The notes below the pieces were generated by a model. It had not been told where the DNA came from and did no database searches. It saw only the letters and a program-made list of their open reading frames with translations. From Streptomyces albiflavescens (GTDB lineage Bacteria > Actinomycetota > Actinomycetes > Streptomycetales > Streptomycetaceae), in assembly GCF_014645835.1 (NCBI RefSeq), contig NZ_BMMM01000013.1, positions 126,010 through 190,009 on the forward strand: a stretch of DNA of 64,000 nucleotides, given 5' to 3'. Positions 51,103-59,235 of the stretch are shown here, in pieces. Both the position numbers and the translations under genes were made by a program. Position 1 is the first letter of the stretch, and every line of letters starts with the position of its first letter.

Positions 51103-52553
51103 TCCGGGATCCACCCGACCTGTACGTTCTCCAGGATCCCCGCGGCGTCGGGCACGAGGATGGCCATCGAGTAGTAGGCGGTGACCAGGTAGTTCATGAT
51201 CGCTGTGGTGTCGATGCCCATGAACCGTACGTTCAGACCAGGCTCGTACTCCTCGGGGATACCGGTCTGGTGGAGGCCTACCGCTCCTTGGTCCTTCTCT
51301 CCGGTGCGCAGCGCGATGATGCTGCTGGTGTGCTGCGGACTGATCGGGATCTTGCCGCAGGGAAAGACCGGAACGCCACGCCAGGCGGGCACTTCGTGCC
51401 CCTCGACGTTCACGGTGCCGGGCACGAGGCCGCGCCGGTTGCACTGCCGGAAGAAGGCCGCGATCACCTTCGGATGAGCCAGGAACAGCTGGGTCTTGCG
51501 GCGCATCGACAGCAGTTCGTCGAGGTCGTCCGGTGTGGGGGGACCGGAGAAGGTGCTGATGCGCTGGCTGTAGTCCACGTTGTGCAGCAGCCCGAACTCG
51601 CGGTTGTTGACCAGCTCCCACTCCTGGCGTTCGCGGATCTCCTGGATGGTCAGGCGGAGTTGCTGTTCGGTCTGGTCCATCGGGTTGTTGTAGAGGTCGG
51701 CGACCCGAGTGTGGACCCGCAGCACGGTCTGGGTGAGAGAGAGCTCGTACTCGCGCGGCACCAGGTCGTAGTCGACGAAGCCGCCGGAGAGGGTTGCCTC
51801 GCCCACGTGCCCGGCCTGCACGGGGACGTCGGCCTCGCCCTTGCGGTTCATGGGCTTGTTCTGCTGCTCCGCGAAGGCGTCCAGCTGGGCCGCGAGGGAC
51901 GGGGTGCGCTCGACGAACTGCATCAGGGTGTCCCAGTTGAGCGCCAGCACCACTCCTGGCGTCTCGGCCCGTACCGAGCTGAACCACAGCGGGTCGGCCT
52001 GGCCGATGGCCTCGTCTCCCATTCCGTCGCCGTCGGTGATGACTCCGATGACCTCTTGCTCGCCGTACTTGCCGGTGGTGTAGCGGGTGAACCGGCCATG
52101 GACGACGAGATAGGCCTCCGTGACGGGCTGCCCGGCGTCGAAGAGGACCTGGCCGGCGCGTACCTCCCGTACCCGGAACCGCTGGGATATCTCCCTCAGG
52201 GCAGCGGTGTCGGAGTAGCCGCGCAGGGCCGGCAGCTCGGTGAGCGTCTCGGGGATGACCTTGATGTCGTCGGCGCCGTTCTGCTCGAACTGCACCCGGC
52301 CGCGGCCGACGCGCAGTTGAAGGCGGCGGTTGACCCGGTAGGTGCCGCCCTTGACGTCCACCCACGGGAGCATTTTGAGCAGCCATCGGGAGGTGATGGC
52401 CTGCATCTGCGGTTCGGACTTGGTGGTCGTGGCGAGCTGACGCGCCGCCTGCGTGCTGAGACTGGTGAAGTGTTGTCCGTCGGCGGTGGGTCCTGCGACG
52501 GGTCCGGCAGCGGGTTCTGCGGAGCTGTCGGAGGAGCCTTCCGGTGCTGACAC
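51099..52553 (-). CDS. Family 2B encapsulin shell protein (EshA-like)
   Basis: A 484-residue shell protein of the HK97 fold with an inserted cyclic-nucleotide-binding-like domain, as in Streptomyces EshA. Residues from about 25 (FTSLSTQAARQLATTTKSEP, WLLKMLPWVDVKGGTYRVNR) match the shell; VREVRAGQVLFDAGQPVTEA and DGDGMGDEAIGQADPLWFSS belong to the cNMP-like insertion; the C-terminus (GLNVRFMGIDTTAIMNYLVT, VGWIPE) is the encapsulin core. It is known that such shells enclose 2-methylisoborneol synthase, and here the cyclase gene overlaps directly. GTG at 52553 has GGGAGG four bases upstream. Confidence 0.93.
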   Translation of the reverse strand: MSAPEGSSDSSAEPAAGPVAGPTADGQHFTSLSTQAARQLATTTKSEPQMQAITSRWLLKMLPWVDVKGGTYRVNRRLQLRVGRGRVQFEQNGADDIKVIPETLTELPALRGYSDTAALREISQRFRVREVRAGQVLFDAGQPVTEAYLVVHGRFTRYTTGKYGEQEVIGVITDGDGMGDEAIGQADPLWFSSVRAETPGVVLALNWDTLMQFVERTPSLAAQLDAFAEQQNKPMNRKGEADVPVQAGHVGEATLSGGFVDYDLVPREYELSLTQTVLRVHTRVADLYNNPMDQTEQQLRLTIQEIRERQEWELVNNREFGLLHNVDYSQRISTFSGPPTPDDLDELLSMRRKTQLFLAHPKVIAAFFRQCNRRGLVPGTVNVEGHEVPAWRGVPVFPCGKIPISPQHTSSIIALRTGEKDQGAVGLHQTGIPEEYEPGLNVRFMGIDTTAIMNYLVTAYYSMAILVPDAAGILENVQVGWIPE

Positions 52554-53409
52554 ATTCCCTCCCGATACGTGAGCGGACGTTGGCGGGCACGAGCGAACAG
52601 GGGCGGACACGGCCGGAGCGGTCGCGACGAGCGAGTCCGTCGTCCGTGAGTGAGCGCGCCGGCTTCCTCCAGTGGACGTCGACGACGTGGAACGCGGAGG
52701 GGGCGCGCCTACGACTTGGCCGCAGACGAGACGTGCTGCGTTCTGTTGCCGCAGGCGAGCCGACTGCGGCGCGTTCAAGGGCTGTCAGGGGGTTACGGCG
52801 CTCCGAGCAGACGGGAACCCCGGGATTGCCGAGGCGATGCGCGGGCGGCCGAGGGGGGTGGGTTCACGGAGGCGGTGGCGGTCGAGGACGGGTTACGGGG
52901 AGATGGACGCCATGACAGCAACCTAGTGACGGTGCGTGCGGCTGAGCTGCGCGCGCTGTCAGTAGAACCAAACAGCCTCGGATGGCGGTCGGGAACCGCG
53001 TGAAAGGGGCGTGTTCGTGACTCGGAGGTGCAGATCCACCGAGCGAGGCAGACCATGAGCGGGGAGGTGCGCCCACGCCGGTCGACTGCCTCTGCCACCG
53101 GAGCAGAGGGCGTAGGGAGCTTCCGAGAAGGACGGGCGCGGCCGCACGTCCCGGTTGCCCTTCGGTCCGGCCGGCATTGTCGCGTACGTACGGCGGTCCC
53201 CGCGGTGCCTTCGGGTGACGTCCTGCTGACCGGCTTCGCCGGTGGACGTCGCCCGCCGCGTCGACCACGCCGATGCCCACGTCGAGCGGCGTCTTGACGG
53301 CGGGGCGGGTGCAGCAGATGGGCAGGGTGGGTAGGGGCAAGGTCATCTCCGCGGTGGAGGCCGAGGACCGGCTGACCGCCAACGTTTCGATCTGAGGATG
53401 GGGGCTGGG
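52554..53409. other. 856-bp gap upstream of the encapsulin operon and P450 gene
   Basis: No gene with recognisable sequence. The shell operon and the P450 gene diverge from here. Bases 52915-52990 are less GC-rich (around GTCAGTAGAACCAAACAGCC) and could contain promoter or leader elements. Nothing else stands out. Confidence 0.4.
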
Positions 53410-54585
53410 ATGACGCACCGCGTCACCGCCTTTCCGCTGGGCGCGGCGACGACGCTCGCCGAGCTGAGCCGTGACCCGCATCCGCGGCTGGCGCTACTGC
53501 GCGCCCGAGAGCCGGTCTCTTGGCTGCCCGAGCTGGGCGGCTGGCTGGTCACCCGGCGCGACCTGGCGGTGCAGGTGATGCGGGACGCGGAGACCTTCAC
53601 CGTGGACGACCCCCGCTTTTCCACCGCGCAGGTGGTCGGCCCGAGCATGCTGTCGCTCGACGGCGCCGAACATGCCCGGCACCGGGCGCCGTTCACCGAC
53701 CCCTTCCGGCCCCGAGAGGTGCTGGGCCGGTTCACGGCGTTCACGGCGAAGGAGGCGGACCGACTGATCGACGCCCTGGTCCCGCAGGGGGCGGCGGAAT
53801 TGCGAAGGGGCTTCGCGGGGCCGCTCGCCGTCGCCGTCATGGCGGAGGCGCTCGGTCTCGCCGGAACCGCCACCGGCACCGTACAGAGCTGGTACGACGC
53901 CATCGTGGACGCCGTCACCCGGATCACGGCGGGGCAGGCGCCCGGCCCGGACGGGGCCGCCGCGTACGAACAGCTGAAGACGGCGGTGGAGCACACCGTC
54001 GGCGGCCCGGACAGCACGTCGCTGCTGGCATCGGCGGCCGGGGCGCTGAGCCTGTCCGAGGTGACGTCCAACGCGGCGGTACTGCTGTTCGGGGGCCTGG
54101 AGACGACGGAGGCGATGATCGCCAACCTCCTTGTCCAGCTGCTCAACGACTCCGAGCAGCTGGCCGCGGTCCGCGGCGGCGGTCCGGATCCGCTCGACGG
54201 CGCCATCGAGGAGTCCCTGCGCCTGGAGCCCGGCGCGATGGTGGTGGACCGATACGCCACCCGGGACACCACCCTCGACTCGGTGACCGTGACCGCCGGG
54301 GACCTGGTCAGCGTGTCGCTGGCCGGCGCCAACCGTGACCCGGCGGTCTTCATGGATCCGGACAGGTTCGACATACGGCGGGGCAACGCGCGCCTGCAGC
54401 TGGCCTTCGCCCACGGTCCGCACTACTGCGTGGGCGCGCATCTGGCACGCCTGGAGACACGCGTTGCCCTTCGGCGGCTGTTGGAGCGCCTGCCGGGGCT
54501 TCGGCTCGACCCGGGCCGCCCGAGGCCAGAGACAAGGGGGCTGGTGTTTCGCAAGCCGCAGGCCGTTCACGTTGTCTGGGGCTGA
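53410..54585 (+). CDS. Cytochrome P450 monooxygenase
   Basis: A 391-residue bacterial P450. The I-helix GGLETT has the normal acid/Thr pair, the K-helix is EESLR, and the haem loop is FAHGPHYCVGAHLARLE with ligand Cys340 (His-Ala replaces the usual Phe-Gly two turns before). It is shorter than most because the N-terminus (RVTAFPLGAATTLAELSRDP) is trimmed. ATG at 53410 is preferred over ATG at 53398, whose GAGG is directly adjacent. It diverges from the 2-methylisoborneol operon, 856 bp away, so a role in terpene oxidation is possible but unsupported. Confidence 0.9.
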   Translation: MTHRVTAFPLGAATTLAELSRDPHPRLALLRAREPVSWLPELGGWLVTRRDLAVQVMRDAETFTVDDPRFSTAQVVGPSMLSLDGAEHARHRAPFTDPFRPREVLGRFTAFTAKEADRLIDALVPQGAAELRRGFAGPLAVAVMAEALGLAGTATGTVQSWYDAIVDAVTRITAGQAPGPDGAAAYEQLKTAVEHTVGGPDSTSLLASAAGALSLSEVTSNAAVLLFGGLETTEAMIANLLVQLLNDSEQLAAVRGGGPDPLDGAIEESLRLEPGAMVVDRYATRDTTLDSVTVTAGDLVSVSLAGANRDPAVFMDPDRFDIRRGNARLQLAFAHGPHYCVGAHLARLETRVALRRLLERLPGLRLDPGRPRPETRGLVFRKPQAVHVVWG

Positions 54586-54693
54586 CGCCCGCGGTTCCTC
54601 GCAGGAATCACGCTGAACGCCGACCCATCGCAGAAGAGACGGGATCGGCTGTTTCCGGCCTGACGGCCGGGTCTGAGGCCAAGACTCTGGTGA

Positions 54694-55572
54694 TCAGCGG
54701 GGGGCGTCCGGCGCCACCAGCGTGTGGATCAGCGGGACGCGGACGAGAATCAGCGCGCCGCACACGACGAGAAGCGCGCCCAGCAGCATGGGCAGTGCGA
54801 ACCAACCGCCCCGCAACTCCTCCTCGAAGAGGGTGACACCCAGACTGAGGCTCACCGTCGCGTCCCCCAAAGTCAGCGCCGGCTGAGAGGCCACCAGGGG
54901 CCCCGACTGCAACGCATTCTCCAGCAGGAAGACGGCGGCAACCCCGACGAGCGCGAAGCCGTACGTCTGCCAGGCGGTGAAGAAGGCGGCCGCGCCGTCG
55001 GTGTTCCACGCCTGCGTGGCGTCCTTCAGCAGCGCCGCGGTCAGCGCGTAGCAGATGGCCGCCCCCAGACCGAAACAGGCGGCGCGCAGCCGTCCCTCCG
55101 GGCGCCGCACGGCGACCGCGAGCAGAAGCAGCACGGCCGCTACGCAACTGGCCAGCGCCATCACCCACACCTCCGTACGCGGCCGGTCCACCCCGGCACT
55201 GGGGGAGGCCGCCCACAGCCCCATGCCCAGCCCCGCCACCACGCTGCCCACCGCGGCCCAGCCGCGCGGTGGCAGCCGCCGGCGCAGCACCATGCCGCCG
55301 ATGAACAGCGCGAAGGGCAGTTCCAGGACGAACAGCGGCTGGACGAGGGAGAGCTCGCCGTTGAGCAGGGCCAGGGCCTGGAAGGCGGCCGCCACGATCA
55401 CCGCCCCGAAGCCTGCGAGCCACACCGGCTTGCGCAGCAGCTCCCCGATGAGGGCCGGCCGCAGCCCCACGGACAGGGGCACCGTCCGGGCCGCGTACCG
55501 CTGCAGAACCGTGGCCAGGGCGTTGCTGCCCGCCGCCATCAGGGCGAACAGCACGGCAAGGGTGGTCTGCAC
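54694..55572 (-). CDS. DMT-superfamily (EamA/NIPA-like) transporter
   Basis: A 292-residue inner-membrane protein with about nine hydrophobic helices (for example LAVLFALMAAGSNALATVLQ, WLAGFGAVIVAAAFQALALL, AVGSVVAGLGMGLWAASPSA, MALASCVAAVLLLLAVAV, LLGALLVVCGALILVRVPL). The early LQRYAARTVP and the EamA-like repeat place it in the DMT family; substrate unknown. GTG at 55572 with GGGAGGAG upstream. Single gene. Confidence 0.85.
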   Translation of the reverse strand: MQTTLAVLFALMAAGSNALATVLQRYAARTVPLSVGLRPALIGELLRKPVWLAGFGAVIVAAAFQALALLNGELSLVQPLFVLELPFALFIGGMVLRRRLPPRGWAAVGSVVAGLGMGLWAASPSAGVDRPRTEVWVMALASCVAAVLLLLAVAVRRPEGRLRAACFGLGAAICYALTAALLKDATQAWNTDGAAAFFTAWQTYGFALVGVAAVFLLENALQSGPLVASQPALTLGDATVSLSLGVTLFEEELRGGWFALPMLLGALLVVCGALILVRVPLIHTLVAPDAPR

Positions 55573-55676
55573 CAGGAATCTCCTCCCTCTCGTGCCGCAC
55601 GGTACTTGATCGACTCGCCACCGTTCCGGAGACGTGGCGAGTGCGTCTGCCGCCCTCGAAGACCGACCGTCTGCCG

Positions 55677-55857
55677 CTAGGCCCTGTCGTCAAATTCCCG
55701 TCTGCCCCGCGACGCCATGCACGCACTCTCGCCGCACCGGGCACAGACCCAAGTACATCCAGTACGAGGGCCTGTGCCCGGCACGCCGAGAGCACGCACC
55801 TGACGCCGCAGGGCCCGCCCTCCGGGCGGACGACGGGAATTTGACGACAGGACCTAG
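55677..55857. mobile_element. 173-bp IS5-family-type MITE with CTAG target duplication
   Basis: The element (55681-55853) has 22-bp terminal inverted repeats: left begins GCCCTGTCGTCAAATTCCCG, right is its complement with one mismatch at position 2. The target duplication CTAG stands at 55677-55680 and 55854-55857, the 4-bp YTAR type of the IS5 group. Inside, CCGGGCACAG and CTGTGCCCGG form a second inverted pair. There is no transposase, so it is non-autonomous and would need a related IS elsewhere in the genome. The TSDs are perfect, suggesting recent insertion. Confidence 0.92.
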
Positions 55858-56377
55858 GCCCGCCCGGGGACGGCGACCGCACTGGGATCGAACGCACACA
55901 ACCACCTGAGGAGCCCATCGCTCCTGGTGAGGGGGGATGGATGCCGCGTGGCGGATGCCGGCGGCCCAGTGCAGGGCGAGCACGGCTGAGCACGCTGAAC
56001 GAGCACGTTGAGCAAGGGCTCTTCGGGTGTCTCGGCTTGACCCGCCCCCGCGAGGGCGGCGGGCCACCAAGGCGGGGCCGTCACGCCGGGTAGACGAAGT
56101 GCTGGGCGGCGCAGGGGTGTTGGTGTCGAACAGCGCGCACGCGGGCGCTTCTGGTGGTGTCAGCTGCGCCCGATGCTCCGCTTCTGCGCGGTCCGTGTCC
56201 GGGCTGCCGCGCTTCCCGCGGACCGTGCACCAGGCACGGCATGCGTGAGGCGGGTTCGCCTCTCGGCCTTCTCCAGCGCGAGGACGCGCTGCTGGGGCCG
56301 GGCCCGTAGGCTGAGGGCGCTTGGCACACGCGCGTGCACTCAGTCGGAGCTCCAGCGATCGCAGCACAGGAGGAACC
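55858..56377. other. Intergenic region after the MITE
   Basis: 520 bp with no recognised gene up to the SRPBCC start. Several Ser/Arg/Pro-rich frames are open but have no ribosome site or family resemblance. Confidence 0.4.
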
Positions 56378-56824
56378 GTGGCCGGTCAGTTCGAGGCGAC
56401 AGCCGAGATCAACCGCCCTGTCGAGGAGGTGTTCGCCTTCCTCGCCGACGGCACGAACGACCCCAAGTTCAGCCCCAGGGTGCAGGAGATCACAAAAACG
56501 CCGGAGGGTCCCACGGCGGTGGGCACGGTCTTCACGAGCACGGTCAAGGACGCCGGCATGAAAACGGGCCGGAAGTTCCGGATCACCGAGTTCGATGCGC
56601 CCCACCGGATCCGCTGGACGGAAATCTCGAAGAACATCGTGACGGCGGACGAGGGTGGCTACGACCTGGAGTCCACCGGTCCGGGCACGACCCGCGTGAG
56701 GATCTTCAACGTCCTCGAAGGCCATGGCATCGGCAAGCTCCTCGTAGGCTTCGCGCTGGGTGCGGCACGTAAGGATGCGGACGCGTTCGGGCAGCGGATC
56801 AAGGCGGCTGTGGAGGCGTCCTGA
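56378..56824 (+). CDS. SRPBCC (polyketide cyclase/dehydrase-like) protein
   Basis: A 148-residue START-fold protein: QFEATAEINRPVEEVFAFLA, PKFSPRVQEITKTPEGPTAV, GRKFRITEFDAPHRIRWTEI, YDLESTGPGTTRVRIFNVLE. Presumed small-ligand binding; no function known. GTG at 56378 has AGGAGG upstream, close to ideal. Single gene. Confidence 0.88.
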   Translation: MAGQFEATAEINRPVEEVFAFLADGTNDPKFSPRVQEITKTPEGPTAVGTVFTSTVKDAGMKTGRKFRITEFDAPHRIRWTEISKNIVTADEGGYDLESTGPGTTRVRIFNVLEGHGIGKLLVGFALGAARKDADAFGQRIKAAVEAS

Positions 56825-57053
56825 GGGGGCTGGACCTCACTCGGTAATCCGCTGACCGGGCATACGCCTGGAGCACGACAGCGGTCGGCTCCGCCTGCGG
56901 CCTTCGCCATGGCGGACCAGGCTTCGCAGCAGACCGCTGAGCTGCTCGAAGACTCTGTCCTCTGGTCGGCAGGCGAAATATCGGGGGCCGCGTCCGGTGA
57001 GCGACCGGCGGTGCCAGCACGGCAAAGTCAGCTCCGGACTTGCCCGACCGCGG

Positions 57054-57620
57054 CTATGCCTGGGGATAGAGCCACCGCCGCAGCACCCTGCTGAGCCGGG
57101 GCATGACCGCGTAGGTGAGGAGAGGCGCGAGGAAGATCGGGAAGACCAGCGTCCGCCAGGGCAGTGGCCAGCTGTGGAAGTGCTCGGCGACCAGCCCGTC
57201 GTACAGCAGGGCGAACGGATAGACCGCGAGGACCGTCATCAGCGACATCTTCCACCGGGCCGGAGGCCTCCCCGGCAGGCCGGGGACGTTGAACCAGGTC
57301 TCCAGGCCGGTGGTGGTCAGTTTGGGCCGCACCGACCGGCCGAAGGGCCTGACGCGCTCCTGCCAGGCGGCTCTCTGCGGCGAGGCCATCCAGCGGTCCA
57401 GGGCCGCGGTGTCCGCGAAACGGACCACCGCGTGGTAACGCCCATGCCCAGCCTCCCCTTCGGGTCGCAGCCAGGTGACGCCCCGATGGCCGGCGAAGGC
57501 CGCTGCCTCCGTCTCGATCCCGTGGGCCCACCGCTCGAACTCCGCTTCCTTGCCGGGCTTCGCCTCCCAGGTGAAGACCACGGTCACCGCCTCACTGGCG
57601 TCCAGCGCGCTCTCGCTCAT
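57054..57620 (-). CDS. ABM-domain protein with membrane tail
   Basis: A 188-residue protein. Residues 11-115 are an antibiotic-biosynthesis-monooxygenase-type ferredoxin fold (VTVVFTWEAKPGKEAEFERW, GYHAVVRFADTAALDRWMAS-like YHAVVRFADTAALDRWMASP). The C-terminal part (WKMSLMTVLAVYPFALLYDG, FPIFLAPLLTYAVMPRLSRV) forms two membrane helices. Such ABM-membrane fusions are common in Streptomyces, with no defined reaction. ATG at 57620; the divergent neighbour is the hydroxylase operon, with 71 bp between. Confidence 0.82.
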   Translation of the reverse strand: MSESALDASEAVTVVFTWEAKPGKEAEFERWAHGIETEAAAFAGHRGVTWLRPEGEAGHGRYHAVVRFADTAALDRWMASPQRAAWQERVRPFGRSVRPKLTTTGLETWFNVPGLPGRPPARWKMSLMTVLAVYPFALLYDGLVAEHFHSWPLPWRTLVFPIFLAPLLTYAVMPRLSRVLRRWLYPQA

Positions 57621-57691
57621 GCCGAAATCCTACGGTTGCAGGGCATATGTGCCTGTATGACGATTGAGGGGTCTCTCTCTGGAGGTGGCCC

Positions 57692-58219
57692 ATGTCTGCA
57701 CAGAGTCCGGCTCCCCTCACCGAGCGTGGGCAAGTCCTCGAAGAGCGAGGGCCGGGCCCGGTCGCGGTCACCTTGTCAGTCAACGGCGTGGAACGCTCCC
57801 TGGAGATCGAGCCGCGCGTCAGCCTGCTCGACGCGCTGCGCGAGCACCTGGACCTGACCGGTGCGAAGAAGGGCTGCGACCAGGGCACGTGCGGTGCCTG
57901 CACCGTGTGGGTGGACGGCCATCGTGTGCTGTCCTGCCTCACGCTCGCCATGACCTGCGAGGGGCGCGAGGTGACCACCATCGAGGGACTGGCGGAGGGC
58001 GACGAACTGCACGCCGTACAACAGGCGTTCATCGCTGAGGACGCCTTCCAGTGCGGCTACTGCACTCCTGGTCAGATCATGTCGGCCGCCGCGCTGCTGA
58101 AGGAGGGCCATGCCGGCGACGACGCCGAGATCAAGGAGTGGATGAGCGGCAACATCTGCCGCTGCGCCGCCTACCCCCACATCCGGGCCGCGATTCGCGC
58201 AGTCCGCGACGGAGCCTAG
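57692..58219 (+). CDS. 2Fe-2S subunit of a molybdenum hydroxylase (PaoA/YagT-like)
   Basis: A 175-residue iron-sulphur protein. The plant-ferredoxin-type cluster uses Cys62, Cys67, Cys70 and Cys82 (GCDQGTCGACTVWVDGHRVL); the second cluster uses Cys121, Cys124, Cys156 and Cys158 (CGYCTPGQIM, then GNICRCAAYP). It passes electrons from the molybdenum centre to FAD. First gene of a three-gene operon encoding an aldehyde/xanthine-dehydrogenase-type enzyme. ATG at 57692 with CTGGAGG upstream. There is no Tat signal, unlike PaoA of E. coli. Confidence 0.93.
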   Translation: MSAQSPAPLTERGQVLEERGPGPVAVTLSVNGVERSLEIEPRVSLLDALREHLDLTGAKKGCDQGTCGACTVWVDGHRVLSCLTLAMTCEGREVTTIEGLAEGDELHAVQQAFIAEDAFQCGYCTPGQIMSAAALLKEGHAGDDAEIKEWMSGNICRCAAYPHIRAAIRAVRDGA

Positions 58220-58230
58220 GGAGCCTTGCC

Positions 58231-59235
58231 GTGCGGCCGATCACCTACTCGCGCGCCATCGACACCGCGACGGCGATCGCCGCGGTCAGCGCCGACCCCA
58301 CCAGCGACTTCCTCGCCGGCGGCACCACCGAGATCGATCTGCTCCGGCAGAACGTCCTCCATCCGCGGCGGCTCGTCGACATCAACGACCTGCCCCTGAC
58401 ACAGATCGAGGCCACCCCGGAGGGAGGTCTGCGCATCGGCTCCCTGGCCCGGATGAGCGAGGTCGCTGCGGCACCCGTGGTGCGCGAGCGCTTCCCGATG
58501 CTCAGCCAGGCCCTGGAGCTAGGCGCCTCGGCACAGCTTCGGCACATGGCGTCCATGGGCGGCAACCTCCTGCAGCGGGTGCGGTGTTCGTACTACCGGG
58601 ACGCGGAGTCCCCGTGCAACAAGCGTGAGCCGGGCACCGGTTGCTCTGCCATCGAGGGGTTCAGCCGCGGGCACGCCGTCCTTGGCACCAGCGAGCATTG
58701 CATCGCCACCCACCCCTCGGACGCGGCCGTGGCGCTGATGTCCCTCGACGCACAAGTGCACACACTGGGCCCCGACGGCGGCGAACGCACGTATGCCTTC
58801 GACGACTTCTTCCTTCTGCCCGTCGACTCCCCGCACCGCGAGCACCCGATGGAGCACGGCGAACTGATCACGGCCATCGAGGTGCCCGCGGCGCCCGTGG
58901 CCCGCCACTCGCTCTATCTGAAGATCCGGGACCGCGAGAGTTACGAGTTCGCGCTCGTCTCCGTGGCGGCCGCGTTGTCCGTCGTGGACGGCATCATCGC
59001 GGACGTGCGGGTGTCGCTCGGAGGTGTCGCCACCAAACCGTGGCGGGCCCGGCGGGTCGAGGACTTCCTGATCGGCGCCGCCGCGCAGCGGAGCAACTTC
59101 GCCCAGGCGGCCCGGGTGGAGCTGATCGACGCCCGGGCGACCTCCATGAACGCTTTCAAGGTCGAACTCGCCCAGCGCGCGATCGTGCGCGCCCTCGAAA
59201 CCCTCACCGGCGACGGAAGCGAGAGCCCGGCATGA
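58231..59235 (+). CDS. FAD subunit of the molybdenum hydroxylase (PaoB/YagS-like)
   Basis: A 334-residue flavoprotein subunit. FLAGGTTEIDLLRQNVLHPR is the FAD-binding loop. RVRCSYYRDAESPCNKREPG with a further Cys in TGCSA is the insertion that in PaoB carries an extra 4Fe-4S cluster, and it is intact here. ATHPSDAAVALMSLDAQVHT and YLKIRDRESYEFALVSVAAA are family core regions. GTG at 58231 with GGGAG upstream, 11 bp after the small subunit gene; its stop overlaps the next start (ATGA). Confidence 0.92.
   Translation: MRPITYSRAIDTATAIAAVSADPTSDFLAGGTTEIDLLRQNVLHPRRLVDINDLPLTQIEATPEGGLRIGSLARMSEVAAAPVVRERFPMLSQALELGASAQLRHMASMGGNLLQRVRCSYYRDAESPCNKREPGTGCSAIEGFSRGHAVLGTSEHCIATHPSDAAVALMSLDAQVHTLGPDGGERTYAFDDFFLLPVDSPHREHPMEHGELITAIEVPAAPVARHSLYLKIRDRESYEFALVSVAAALSVVDGIIADVRVSLGGVATKPWRARRVEDFLIGAAAQRSNFAQAARVELIDARATSMNAFKVELAQRAIVRALETLTGDGSESPA

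Noticed and set aside
56830..57020. A minus-strand stretch with AEPTAVVLQAYARSADYRV resembling an IS5 transposase N-terminus
   Set aside because: Only a few residues agree and no further transposase sequence or terminal repeats are seen.
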